Origin: an uncultured Lachnospiraceae bacterium
GTDB lineage: Bacteria; Bacillota; Clostridia; Lachnospirales; Lachnospiraceae
NCBI GenBank assembly: GCA_934432885.1
Contig: CAKRYY010000017.1
Coordinates: 1 to 56,957 of the forward strand
Reading direction: 5' to 3'
DNA length: 56,957 nucleotides
The position numbers and the translations under genes were made by a program. Below are positions 34,374-43,734 of the stretch, one piece after another. How positions within the stretch are numbered: position 1 is the stretch's first letter; every line of letters starts with the position of its first letter. The notes below the pieces were generated by a model. It saw only the letters and a program-made list of their open reading frames with translations, was not told the origin of the DNA and did not search any database.

Positions 34374-35459
34374 ATGAGTGAAAAATTAAAGGTTGGTATT
34401 CTGGGCGGTACGGGAATGGTCGGACAGCGTTTCATTTCGCTGCTGGAGAATCATCCCTGGTTTGAGGTAACGACAATTGCAGCAAGCCCGCGTTCCGCAG
34501 GAAAGACCTATGAGGAAGCAGTTGGCGGCAGATGGAAGATGGATACGCCGATGCCGGAGGCAGTAAAAAATATTGTTGTAATGAATGTCAACGAAGTGGA
34601 AAAGGTCGCTTCAGAGGTTGATTTTGTATTCAGTGCAGTCGATATGACCAAAGAAGAAATCAAGAAGATTGAAGAGGCTTATGCCAAAACAGAGACGCCT
34701 GTTGTTTCCAACAACAGCGCGCACCGCTGGACACCGGACGTGCCTATGGTAATTCCGGAGGTAAATGCACAGCATCTTGAGGTAATTGAATATCAGAAAA
34801 AGCGTCTTGGAACACAGAGAGGATTTATCGCAGTAAAACCGAACTGCTCTATCCAGAGCTATGCACCGGCACTTGCAGCGTGGCGTGAATTTGAACCGTA
34901 TGAAGTAGTGGCTACGACATATCAGGCAATTTCAGGTGCAGGAAAGACCTTTAAGGATTGGCCGGAAATGGTTGGCAATGTAATTCCGTATATTGGTGGG
35001 GAAGAAGAAAAATCAGAAAAAGAACCGCTGCGGGTACTTGGCTGTGTTGAGGACGGTGTGATAAAGCCTGCAAAGGAGCCGGTAATTACCTGCCAGTGTA
35101 TCAGAGTTCCGGTGCTTAACGGCCATACGGCTGCAGTATTTATCAAATTCAGAAAGAAAGTGACAAAGGAACAGCTCATTGAAAAGCTGACCGCTTTCAA
35201 AGGAGAGCCGCAGGAGCTTTCTCTGCCGAGTGCACCAAAGCAGTTTATCCGTTATATGGAAGAGGACAACAGACCGCAGGTTACGCTGGATGTAGACTAT
35301 GAGCGTGGAATGGGCGTTTCTATCGGACGTCTGCGTGAAGATACCGTATATGACTGGAAATTTATTGGACTTTCACACAATACGGTAAGAGGCGCAGCAG
35401 GCGGTGCGGTGCTTTGTGCAGAGCTGTTAAAGGCAAAGGGTTATATCACGAAGAAATAA
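34374..35459 (+). CDS. asd: Aspartate-semialdehyde dehydrogenase
   Basis: Reduces aspartyl phosphate to the semialdehyde for lysine, threonine, methionine and diaminopimelate. The 361 residues show the N-terminal nucleotide motif GILGGTGMVGQRF, the catalytic Cys158 in KPNCSIQSY and the AISGAGKTFKDWPEM block. This spacing and the overall sequence fit the archaeal/fungal-type ASADH found in several Clostridia and Bacteroidetes rather than the E. coli type. AGGAGATGG precedes the ATG. The argH-asd order is probably one operon. Confidence 0.95.
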   Translation: MSEKLKVGILGGTGMVGQRFISLLENHPWFEVTTIAASPRSAGKTYEEAVGGRWKMDTPMPEAVKNIVVMNVNEVEKVASEVDFVFSAVDMTKEEIKKIEEAYAKTETPVVSNNSAHRWTPDVPMVIPEVNAQHLEVIEYQKKRLGTQRGFIAVKPNCSIQSYAPALAAWREFEPYEVVATTYQAISGAGKTFKDWPEMVGNVIPYIGGEEEKSEKEPLRVLGCVEDGVIKPAKEPVITCQCIRVPVLNGHTAAVFIKFRKKVTKEQLIEKLTAFKGEPQELSLPSAPKQFIRYMEEDNRPQVTLDVDYERGMGVSIGRLREDTVYDWKFIGLSHNTVRGAAGGAVLCAELLKAKGYITKK

Positions 35460-35486
35460 CCATAAAAATCAGGAGGAAAGACATTC

Positions 35487-37214
35487 ATGGATGAATTTCA
35501 ATATCAAATTGATCTGTTAAAGGCATTGAACCAAAAGCTGAGCAATGAGTGCAATATGTATCGGATGATGGTAAACACCTCCAGCAATGCTTTCCTCTAT
35601 TATTCCTTTGAAGATGAAACCTGTCTGGTGCTGGGAAGCTGGGAACGCTTCTTTGATGTGAAAATCGAAGAATTTGGCGATGTTATCAAGCTGTTTCCCC
35701 AGATTAGGGAGGAGAATGTCGAACCTCTGAGGGATGCTTTTTATCTGGAAGAAAAAAACAGAACAGCCGCAGTGCAGGAATTCTGCAAAAAGGATGGCAA
35801 ACAGTGGATTGAGTGTGAGGTAAGCCTGATTCAGACAGAGGATGGCAAACCGAAGGAAAAGCTGATCCGTTTTCGTGATATTACGAAATTCAAACGCCAG
35901 AATGATGATTTGGCATACATGGCATACTATGATACGCTGACAGGGCTTTATAACCGTAACCGTTTTGTACAGGAGCTGATGCGCTGGATTCGAAAGGCGC
36001 TGAAGGAAGAAGCGGTTATCAGTGTAGCTTTTATCAACATCAATAATTTCCGTCAGATTAACGATGGAATCGGTGTTCTGGTTGGCGATGAGCTGCTTCA
36101 GCAGTTCGGACAGTTTTTAAATGGTCTGTGCGAGGACAAGACCATGATTTGTGCACATTTGAATGCGGATGCATACTGTCTTGCCGTTTATGACCCTTAT
36201 GGAGAACGTACCATTGAAGCGGTATATCAGAGAATTCATGAGAGACTGGAAAAGCCCTTTACGCTGACAAGCGGACCGGTTTCTATTACGGTGAGCGTCG
36301 GCGTTGCAGAATATCCGGAGGCGGCGCATACGGCGCTGGAGCTGATTGAACGTGCGGAAATTGTTATGTTCAAGGTAAAGCATAGCGGAAAGAGTGGCAT
36401 CTGTTATTTTGATGCCCCTATTATCCATGATTTTATGCAGAATGCACTGATTGAGCATAAGCTGAAAAATGCTATTTTTGAAAAGGAATTTCTTTTATAT
36501 TATCAGCCGCAGTATGATACGGAACAGAAGAGACTGCGCGGCGTTGAGGCACTAATACGCTGGCGTGATGAGGAAGGCAGGGTAATCAGTCCAGGGGAAT
36601 TTATCCCGATTGCAGAAAAAAGCAGCCTGATTATCAATATCGGCGAATGGGTCATGGAAAAGGCGATTGCGACGCTTGCCCAGTGGAAAAAGAAATTTGG
36701 CATCAGCCTGATTATGTCAATCAATATTTCAGCGATTCATTTTGCACAGGATGGATTTTCCCACAGGCTGATACAGCTGGTTAAGGAGTATGGCGTTTCA
36801 CCGAAGGAAGTTGAGCTTGAAATCACGGAGACTGTTTTAGTTGATGATTTTGACCATATTATCAGAAAACTCGAATTATTAAAGCAGTATGGGATTCTGG
36901 CTGCGATTGACGATTTCGGTACCGGATATTCTTCATTTTCCTATCTGCGCAGCCTGCCGATTAAGACGATTAAGATTGACAAGTCCTTTATTGACGCGAT
37001 GTTAAAGGACGAGGCTGGAAATATTATTGTAGAATCCATTGTGGATATGGTAAATCGGCTGGGATACGAAACCATTGCAGAGGGTGTTGAACAGCAGGAG
37101 CAGTTTGATTATCTGAAAAAAATCGGATGTGAGTACATACAGGGTTATCTGCTTGGAAAACCGATGCCGCAGGAAGAGGTTGAAGAGCTTCTGGAAAAGC
37201 AGGTGTGGGAATAA
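35487..37214 (+). CDS. GGDEF-EAL protein, probably an active c-di-GMP phosphodiesterase
   Basis: A 575-residue signalling protein with no membrane segments. Residues 1-145 are PAS-like (IRFRDITKFKRQND). The GGDEF domain (about 148-300) opens with YYDTLTGLYNRNRF, but the GGDEF loop reads LNADAYC, so cyclase activity is lost. The EAL domain (320-570) is complete: GVEALIRW, the Asn in SINISAIHF, ELEITETVL, AAIDDFGTGYSSFSYL, IKIDKSFI and YETIAEGVEQ. It should hydrolyse c-di-GMP, with the degenerate GGDEF perhaps binding GTP as a regulator. AGGAGGAAAG precedes the ATG. Confidence 0.92.
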   Translation: MDEFQYQIDLLKALNQKLSNECNMYRMMVNTSSNAFLYYSFEDETCLVLGSWERFFDVKIEEFGDVIKLFPQIREENVEPLRDAFYLEEKNRTAAVQEFCKKDGKQWIECEVSLIQTEDGKPKEKLIRFRDITKFKRQNDDLAYMAYYDTLTGLYNRNRFVQELMRWIRKALKEEAVISVAFININNFRQINDGIGVLVGDELLQQFGQFLNGLCEDKTMICAHLNADAYCLAVYDPYGERTIEAVYQRIHERLEKPFTLTSGPVSITVSVGVAEYPEAAHTALELIERAEIVMFKVKHSGKSGICYFDAPIIHDFMQNALIEHKLKNAIFEKEFLLYYQPQYDTEQKRLRGVEALIRWRDEEGRVISPGEFIPIAEKSSLIINIGEWVMEKAIATLAQWKKKFGISLIMSINISAIHFAQDGFSHRLIQLVKEYGVSPKEVELEITETVLVDDFDHIIRKLELLKQYGILAAIDDFGTGYSSFSYLRSLPIKTIKIDKSFIDAMLKDEAGNIIVESIVDMVNRLGYETIAEGVEQQEQFDYLKKIGCEYIQGYLLGKPMPQEEVEELLEKQVWE

Positions 37215-37253
37215 CATTGCTGTCTGTGGTGCGGAAGAGGGACAGGAGCGCGT

Positions 37254-38618
37254 ATGGCTGAGAAAAATACAGCAGAGCTGCAATATCTGAATGATTATTA
37301 TAAAAAGCCGGGCAGCCAGCTTATCATCCTATATGGACAGAAGCATATAGGGATGCAGGAGCTGCTTGGCTCTTTCTGTGCTGGAAAGCCAGCCTTTTTT
37401 TATCAGGCAAGGGCCTGCTCGGAGCGGGAACAGCGTTATCTTTGGGGCGAGGAAATCAGAGAAAAAGGTGGAGAACTTTCTGCCTACCCTGATTTCCCCG
37501 ACCTTTTTTATGCTGCTATGGCAGGAAAAACAGGAAAGAGAGTTCTGGTTATTACAGAGTTTCAGAATATTGTCCGTCAGAGCAGGACGTTTGCGGCAGA
37601 ACTGCTGCGGTTTATACGAAGCAGTCAGGAAAGCCAGCCTGTTATGGCGGTTTTGTGCTCCAATTCCATTGGCTGGGTGGAAAACAGCATGGTAAGGAAA
37701 ATTGGGCAGGCGGCGTATGGAATTTCCGGGTTCCTTAAGATAAAGGAGCAGGGCAGTTTTGAATTGCATGAATATTTTAAAAAGAACACAATAAAGGAGC
37801 AAATAGAACTTTATGCGGTTCTTGGCGGTTTTCCCAAGCTGTGGGAGCATTTTAAGGACGGTGTTTCCCTGAGAGAAAATATTTGTGCAAATTTACTGCA
37901 AAAGGGCAGCTTTCTGCATGAAGAAGCACTGGTGCTTGTTACGGAGCAGCTAAGAGAGATAAATGTTTATGCGACTATTTTGGCGTCACTTGCTGCAGGA
38001 AGACAAAAACTGAATGATTTACATCTGCATACGGAATTTTCCAGAGCGAAAATCAGTGTATATTTAAAAAATCTGATGGAGCTTGAACTGGTAGAAAAGG
38101 TGTTTTCCTACGATACGGCAGGAAGAGCAAATGTACAAAAGGGAATTTACCGTATCAGGCATCCGTTCGTAAGATTCTATTTCAGATATTTGTATCCGCG
38201 TATGAGCAGGCTGGCGGACATGGAGCCGGGCGATTTTTATGACGCTTATATTGCGGATGATATTGCTGCATTTACAGCGCCGATGTTTGGGCAGGCGTGC
38301 AGAGAATATATCGAAAGAAAGAACAGAAGCGGTGCGCTTTCCTTCCGTTACAATAAAATTGGAGAATGGATTGGTAAAACCGGAACGATTGATGTTGTTG
38401 CACAGGATGAAGAAGGGCACACGCTAATCGGACTTGCCTGTTTGGAAAAGCCACTTTCCTACAAGGAGTATGAGAAGCTTATGCTTTGTGCACAGAAGGC
38501 AAAGCTTTTAGCGGATGAGGTCTACCTGTTTTCAGAGGGCTTTGAGGAAAAACTGCTTGCAAAAAGCAGAGAGGATACCACCTTACGGCTGGTGTCTTTG
38601 AAAGATTTCTGGGGATAG
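37254..38618 (+). CDS. Degenerate DUF234/archaeal-type ATPase homologue
   Basis: A 454-residue protein with the architecture of the 'ATP-binding protein plus DUF234' family: an AAA-type domain (1-200), a winged helix (about 235-300, with LHLHTEFSRAKISVYLKNLM) and a C-terminal DUF234 nuclease-like domain (310-454, FVRFYFRYLYP). The key residues are gone. The P-loop position reads YGQKHIGMQELL in place of GxxxxGKTTL, and the usual DEF of Walker B reads ITEFQN. The nuclease part has TIDVVAQDEEG and then GLACLEKP where members usually have EIDIVA and an ExK. I infer a catalytically dead, possibly structural or regulatory, descendant. It lies between c-di-GMP and topB genes. Confidence 0.75.
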   Translation: MAEKNTAELQYLNDYYKKPGSQLIILYGQKHIGMQELLGSFCAGKPAFFYQARACSEREQRYLWGEEIREKGGELSAYPDFPDLFYAAMAGKTGKRVLVITEFQNIVRQSRTFAAELLRFIRSSQESQPVMAVLCSNSIGWVENSMVRKIGQAAYGISGFLKIKEQGSFELHEYFKKNTIKEQIELYAVLGGFPKLWEHFKDGVSLRENICANLLQKGSFLHEEALVLVTEQLREINVYATILASLAAGRQKLNDLHLHTEFSRAKISVYLKNLMELELVEKVFSYDTAGRANVQKGIYRIRHPFVRFYFRYLYPRMSRLADMEPGDFYDAYIADDIAAFTAPMFGQACREYIERKNRSGALSFRYNKIGEWIGKTGTIDVVAQDEEGHTLIGLACLEKPLSYKEYEKLMLCAQKAKLLADEVYLFSEGFEEKLLAKSREDTTLRLVSLKDFWG

Positions 38619-38621
38619 AGC

Positions 38622-40646
38622 ATGGAAAAGAGTATATTTATAGCGGAGAAGCCAAGCGTTGCGCGGGAATTTGCAAAAGCGCTGGGATACCGCATGACGA
38701 ATCGGGATGGCTTCATGGAGTCGCCGGAGGCAGTCGTAACATGGTGCGTCGGTCATTTGGTAACGATGAGCTACCCGGAAAAGTACGATGAAAAATACAA
38801 ACGCTGGTCGTTTGATACACTGCCTTTTATTCCCGAAAAATTTCAATATGAAGTAATTGAAAGCGTAAAGAAACAGTTTCAGATTGTCAGCGGACTTTTA
38901 AATAGAGAAGATATTAAAACGATTTATGTCTGTACGGACTCGGGAAGAGAAGGAGAATATATTTACCGCCTTGTGGAACAGCAGGCGGGTGTGAGCGGTA
39001 AGGAGCGCCGCCGCGTCTGGATTGATTCCCAGACGGAGGAAGAAATCCTGCGGGGAATCCGTGAGGCGAAGGATTTATCTGCCTATGATAATCTCTGCGA
39101 GGCGGCTTATCTGAGGGCAAAAGAAGATTATCTGATGGGAATTAACTTTTCACGGGCGTTAACGCTGAAATTCGGAGATTCTGTAAAGACCTATTTAAAG
39201 GCTGACAGGGCAGTGGTGTCGGTTGGACGGGTTATGACCTGCGTACTTGGAATGGTGGTACAACGGGAACGCGAAATACGGGAATTTGTCAAGACGCCTT
39301 TTTATAGGGTAATCGGACAGTTTATGCTGGGAGAAGCTGCCTTCGACGGCGAGTGGCGGGTATCAGAACAGAGCCGCTATGCGGGATCGCCGCTTTTGTA
39401 CAAGGAAAATGGCTTCTGCAAAAAGGAAACGGCACAGCAGCTTATTTCTGAATTGGAAGCGCCGCCGGCAGCGGATGCAGTTATAGAGAAGCTTGAGAAA
39501 AAGAAGGAAACAAAAAATCCGCCTCTTTTATACAATCTTGCAGAGCTTCAAAATGACTGCTCACGTTTTTTCAAAATCAGTCCTGATGAAACGCTTCGGA
39601 TAGCGCAGGAGCTGTATGAAAAAAAACTGACAACCTATCCGCGTACTGATGCGAGAGTGCTTTCCAGTGCAGTTGCAAAGGAAATTTCTAAAAACTTAAA
39701 GGGTCTGTGCCGTTATGAACCGGCAGCCCTGTATGCACAGGAAATCCTGAATACGGGAATGTATCAGAAACTGGCAAAGACCCGCTATGTAAATGATAAG
39801 CAGATTACGGATCATTATGCAATTATTCCTACAGGACAGGGGCTTGGAGCTGCTAATGGGCTTTCCAGAATTTCTGCACAGGTATATGCGCTGATTGTCA
39901 AACGCTTTTTAGGTATTTTTTATCCGGCGGCAATTTATCGGAAGATTGCGCTGACTACAGCGGTTTTGCAGGAGCAGTTTTATTCTGGCTTTAAGGTTAT
40001 GGAAAAGGAAGGATATCTTGGCGTTATGAAAGATATTCCCTTTAAAAAGAAAAAAGAGGATGCCTTGGAGGATGCGCCGGAGGACCAGCAGGAGGAAGCA
40101 GGAACAGACGATGCTTTCATGAAAATTTTGAGCGGACTCAAAAAAGGGATGACGTTAGAGGCGAAAAGGTATAGTATAAAAGAGGGGGAAACTTCTCCTC
40201 CAAAGAGATATAATTCCGGTACGCTGATTCTGGCGATGGAGAACGCCGGACAGCTGATTGAGGACGAAGAACTGCGCGCCCAGATTAAGGGGAGCGGTAT
40301 CGGAACCTCGGCAACGAGGGCTGAAATCCTTAAAAAGCTGGTAAATATCGGCTATCTGTCCCTGAATAAAAAGACGCAGATTATTACACCGGCGCTGTTA
40401 GGCGAGGTTGTATATGAAATTGTCTACTATGCAATACGCCCGCTGTTAAATCCTGCGCTTACAGCAAGCTGGGAAAAGGGGCTTTCGCAGGTTGCAGAGG
40501 GTAGAATTACAGGGGAAGAATATATGGAAAAGCTGGATGATTTTGTGTCGCGCAGAACCAATCTGGTAAAGCAGGCATCAGGCGGACGACATTTATATCC
40601 ACGGTACGATGAGGCGGCAAAAAATTATAAGAGCGGCAAAAAATAG
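38622..40646 (+). CDS. topB: DNA topoisomerase III (type IA)
   Basis: A 674-residue type IA topoisomerase. The TOPRIM domain has IAEKPSVAREFAKALGY and VCTDSGREGEYIYRLV. The active-site Tyr339 is in LTTYPRTDARVL, and the C-terminal core shows DHYAIIPTGQ and GIGTSATRAEILKKL. No zinc fingers follow, as in TopB-like enzymes. It begins three bases after the stop of the degenerate DUF234 gene, so the two are translationally linked. A weak GGGGAT precedes the ATG. Confidence 0.95.
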   Translation: MEKSIFIAEKPSVAREFAKALGYRMTNRDGFMESPEAVVTWCVGHLVTMSYPEKYDEKYKRWSFDTLPFIPEKFQYEVIESVKKQFQIVSGLLNREDIKTIYVCTDSGREGEYIYRLVEQQAGVSGKERRRVWIDSQTEEEILRGIREAKDLSAYDNLCEAAYLRAKEDYLMGINFSRALTLKFGDSVKTYLKADRAVVSVGRVMTCVLGMVVQREREIREFVKTPFYRVIGQFMLGEAAFDGEWRVSEQSRYAGSPLLYKENGFCKKETAQQLISELEAPPAADAVIEKLEKKKETKNPPLLYNLAELQNDCSRFFKISPDETLRIAQELYEKKLTTYPRTDARVLSSAVAKEISKNLKGLCRYEPAALYAQEILNTGMYQKLAKTRYVNDKQITDHYAIIPTGQGLGAANGLSRISAQVYALIVKRFLGIFYPAAIYRKIALTTAVLQEQFYSGFKVMEKEGYLGVMKDIPFKKKKEDALEDAPEDQQEEAGTDDAFMKILSGLKKGMTLEAKRYSIKEGETSPPKRYNSGTLILAMENAGQLIEDEELRAQIKGSGIGTSATRAEILKKLVNIGYLSLNKKTQIITPALLGEVVYEIVYYAIRPLLNPALTASWEKGLSQVAEGRITGEEYMEKLDDFVSRRTNLVKQASGGRHLYPRYDEAAKNYKSGKK

Positions 40647-40661
40647 ACAGAGGTGGCAAAA

Positions 40662-41330
40662 ATGGAATATTTAAAAATTGAAAACTTATATAATCTGGAA
40701 GAAACGATTGCAGCGGAGTTGTTTCAGGATGCAGTCTATCCATGGGAGCTTTTACCCCAAATTGGTGCATTTATTCAGAAGCTGGGCGAGAGCCTTCCGG
40801 AAGACCGTTATGAAAAACGCGGTGAAAATGTGTGGATTGCAAAATCAGCGAAGGTATATCCGACAGCATATATTAACGGTCCGGCAATTATTGATGAGGA
40901 AGCAGAGGTGCGTCACTGTGCGTTCATACGCGGCAATGCGATCGTCGGAAAGGGCGCTGTTGTTGGAAATTCCACTGAGTTAAAGAACGTTATTTTGTTT
41001 AATAAAGTGCAGGTACCGCATTATAATTATGTCGGCGACAGTATCCTTGGCTATAAGGCACACATGGGGGCTGGCTCCATTACCTCTAATGTCAAGAGCG
41101 ACAAGACACTGGTAGTTGTAAAAACAGAAGATGGCGGTATCGAGACCGGTCTTAAAAAATTCGGCGCAATGCTGGGCGACAATGTTGAGGTGGGCTGTAA
41201 CAGCGTGCTGAATCCGGGCAGTGTGATTGGCAGGGAAACCAATATTTATCCGCTTTCGAGAGTCAGAGGATATGTGCCTGCAAAATCCATATTCAAAGCA
41301 CCGGGAAATATTGTAGAAAAGCATGTATGA
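40662..41330 (+). CDS. Left-handed beta-helix (hexapeptide) acyltransferase-like protein
   Basis: A 222-residue protein whose first 65 residues are a helical cap; from VWIAKSAKVYPTAYING onward there are hexapeptide repeats (AIVGKGAVVGNSTELKNVIL, SVIGRETNIYPLS). It resembles the C-terminal part of GlmU/UDP-GlcNAc pyrophosphorylases without a nucleotidyltransferase domain. Likely acyl or acetyl transfer to a sugar, but the substrate is unknown. ATG 40662 with AGAGGTGG is preferred to GTG 40653. It follows topB by 15 bases and shares its transcript. Confidence 0.82.
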   Translation: MEYLKIENLYNLEETIAAELFQDAVYPWELLPQIGAFIQKLGESLPEDRYEKRGENVWIAKSAKVYPTAYINGPAIIDEEAEVRHCAFIRGNAIVGKGAVVGNSTELKNVILFNKVQVPHYNYVGDSILGYKAHMGAGSITSNVKSDKTLVVVKTEDGGIETGLKKFGAMLGDNVEVGCNSVLNPGSVIGRETNIYPLSRVRGYVPAKSIFKAPGNIVEKHV

Positions 41331-41379
41331 CAGAATTCAGTAGCCATGCGGCTATGACATGAAGGGAAGTGGCATACCG

Positions 41380-43617
41380 ATGACAAAAAACCTTGATGAT
41401 AGAACCTTACATGAAATGATAGAAAATATGCTGACCGGTGTAGCATTCTTTTCCTTTCAGGAAAACCGGATGGAGCTGCTGTACATGAACAGCGGCGGTT
41501 ACCGGATGCTGGGATATATGCCGGAGGAGGGCATCAAATATGTCAACAGACTGCTTTCTTTGATTCTGGAGGAGGACAAGCCTAAATTCTGGCAGGCAGT
41601 TGAGGATATTTTAAAGGATGACGGCGCTGTAGATGCGGAGTTTCGTACAGTTACTGCATCGGGAAGTCTCAGGTGGCTTCAGATACGTGGTAACCTTTAT
41701 GAAAGAACTAATGACCGTGCAATAATTCTGTTGGTTTTTCTGGATGCTACCGAGCGTAAATTCGTAGAAAATGAGATTTATATCCAGTCGGAATGGTATC
41801 AGGTATTGCTTGAAACTGACGAAGAAATGCTCTTTGACTACAATGCGAGGACCGATGTTCTCTCCGTCAAGAGAGCCAGTGAGTATGGAATCGAGAATAC
41901 CCGGATACGTGACCGCTTCCTGGGAAGATTTAAGGAATTACAGGACCGGACAGACGACGAGAATCGTTTTTTGAGTGTAATGGAGGCGGCGTTAAAGATT
42001 CCGCGTGCAGATATTATCGAGGTGGAGCTGAGTATGCAGCGCGGACGGGAAAAGCGCTGGTACCGCATACATACCTCCAGTATTGCAGGCGTAGACGGAT
42101 ATGTTACTCATATCGTAGGAAAGATAACAGATATTCACGAAAAGAAGCTTCTGCTGGAAGAATTGCGTGAAAAAGAAAAGCTGGATACCTTAACCGGCTG
42201 GTATAATCTGGAAGAAACAAAGGAGCAGATCGGTAAGGTGCTTGCCGCTTCTGATGAAGAAGAACTGCATGCGTTCATGCTGGTGGATATGAGTGATTTC
42301 TTCGCAGTCAAGGAATGCTTTGGCGAAGAGATGGAGGATCAGATTCTGCAAAAGATTACCAAACGGATTGAGAATGGATTTAAGCGTTCGGATATTCTTG
42401 GCAGAATTAGTGATAACGAATTTGTCGTATTTGTACAGAATATAGGAGCAATTTCCAATCTTGGCGCAGTTGCTTCAAGAATTGCAAAGAGTACAGAAAT
42501 TACGCTGGGGAATGGCGCGGATACGATTTCCCTTGCCGGAAGTATTGGCGTATCTGTATATCCCTATCAGGGAAGTGACTGGGATGGGCTTTTGTTGCGG
42601 GCGGAAAAGGCTGTAAATTCCCTGAAAGCGAGTGGGAAAAAAGGATATTATATCCACAAGCTTTCCGACATTTATAAAAAGGAACTGGCAGAGGTACAAA
42701 GACCGAGCGGTACTTATGATGCAGAAGAGGCGGAGGAAAACCCGGAAGAACTGCTTTTACAGATTTTATGTGAAAACAGACAGAATGAAAACCTTCTTCG
42801 CACGATGCTGAAGGTTACCATGCGGGCGTTTGGCTTCCACAGAGCCTGTCTGTCGATTGCCGGCAAGGGACGTATGCCTGAGATTGAGTTTTCCTATTTT
42901 GAACAGGGATATGAGAAGACCGAGACTAAGGAAGAGGAAAATCACTGGTGCGAGCGTCTGAAACGCTGGGGATTGCTGGAGGAAAAGCTTACAGTAATTC
43001 ATAATTATGACCCGATTCCAGAAGAACTTTCATCCTATATGATACGCAATAGAATCCGGACGCTTCTGATGCAGCCGATTATCATGCGTGGTAATATCTG
43101 CGGCGTTTTTCTGCTTGGAGAGTGTACCGGCAGGGAGTGGGCACCAAAATACGACGAACAGAAAAAATACAGGCGGATATTACAGCTCGTACAGCTCTAT
43201 GCAATTCGGTACGAGCGTGAGAGAGAAGGACTTCCTGTACTGAAAAATGAAGTACGGATGTTGGATAATTTTGACAGCTATGTGCTTGCCATTGATTATG
43301 ATACCTATGAACTTTGTTATGCAAACCGCAAGACATTGGAGGCATTGCCGGAGCTGCAGCTTGGAGACTGCTGTTACCGTACATTTGCACGACAGGACAG
43401 ACCCTGCGATATGTGTATTATGAAAAGCCTTGGCAGAGATACTGTGCATGCGAGCTTTTCAGAAGAACGTTTCAGTACGGCACTGCGCAGCTGGTTGAAA
43501 GTACATGCCTCCTGGCTGAAAAATAATGCGGACGGTGCAATCTGCCTTGCAAACTGCATTGATATTTCCGAATATTTTATGGGAAGCGGCGGAATAGACC
43601 TTTCTTCGATTGAATAA
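41380..43617 (+). CDS. PAS/GGDEF sensor protein with degenerate GGDEF and Cys-rich C-terminal PAS
   Basis: A 745-residue soluble sensor. There are two N-terminal PAS-like units (about 5-120, 130-250). The GGDEF domain (about 270-430) has LDTLTGWYNLEETKEQIG, but its active site is ISDNEF instead of GGDEF, so it is probably inactive. A GAF-like region (about 465-620) follows. The C-terminal domain holds CYRTFARQDRPCDMC with CxxC, seen also in other clostridial GGDEF proteins and probably metal- or redox-responsive. ATG 41380 has AGGGAAGTGG upstream; the earlier ATG 41359 has none. Together with the EAL protein it suggests local c-di-GMP signalling. Confidence 0.85.
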   Translation: MTKNLDDRTLHEMIENMLTGVAFFSFQENRMELLYMNSGGYRMLGYMPEEGIKYVNRLLSLILEEDKPKFWQAVEDILKDDGAVDAEFRTVTASGSLRWLQIRGNLYERTNDRAIILLVFLDATERKFVENEIYIQSEWYQVLLETDEEMLFDYNARTDVLSVKRASEYGIENTRIRDRFLGRFKELQDRTDDENRFLSVMEAALKIPRADIIEVELSMQRGREKRWYRIHTSSIAGVDGYVTHIVGKITDIHEKKLLLEELREKEKLDTLTGWYNLEETKEQIGKVLAASDEEELHAFMLVDMSDFFAVKECFGEEMEDQILQKITKRIENGFKRSDILGRISDNEFVVFVQNIGAISNLGAVASRIAKSTEITLGNGADTISLAGSIGVSVYPYQGSDWDGLLLRAEKAVNSLKASGKKGYYIHKLSDIYKKELAEVQRPSGTYDAEEAEENPEELLLQILCENRQNENLLRTMLKVTMRAFGFHRACLSIAGKGRMPEIEFSYFEQGYEKTETKEEENHWCERLKRWGLLEEKLTVIHNYDPIPEELSSYMIRNRIRTLLMQPIIMRGNICGVFLLGECTGREWAPKYDEQKKYRRILQLVQLYAIRYEREREGLPVLKNEVRMLDNFDSYVLAIDYDTYELCYANRKTLEALPELQLGDCCYRTFARQDRPCDMCIMKSLGRDTVHASFSEERFSTALRSWLKVHASWLKNNADGAICLANCIDISEYFMGSGGIDLSSIE

Positions 43618-43638
43618 CAGAGATGATAAAATAAGCAG

Positions 43639-43667
43639 TTGACGAATTTCTCATTTTGCGGTATAGT
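43639..43667 (+). promoter_or_regulatory. Promoter of the TrpXYZ-like transporter
   Basis: TTGACG (43639-43644), 17 bases, TATAGT (43662-43667). The transcript would start near 43674. Confidence 0.7.
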
Positions 43668-43685
43668 TACACCGTAGTAAAACAA

Positions 43686-43713
43686 TGCGTTGACGTGTTA
43701 AAGCGTCAACGCA
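43686..43713 (+). promoter_or_regulatory. Perfect 10-base hairpin in the transporter 5' leader
   Basis: TGCGTTGACG (43686-43695) pairs with CGTCAACGCA (43704-43713), loop TGTTAAAG. It lies between the transcription start and the ribosome binding site (GTGAGGAG). It is not followed by T, so it is a protein-binding or mRNA-stabilising site and not a terminator. Confidence 0.6.
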
Positions 43714-43734
43714 GGAAAAGTGAGGAGAAACGTT

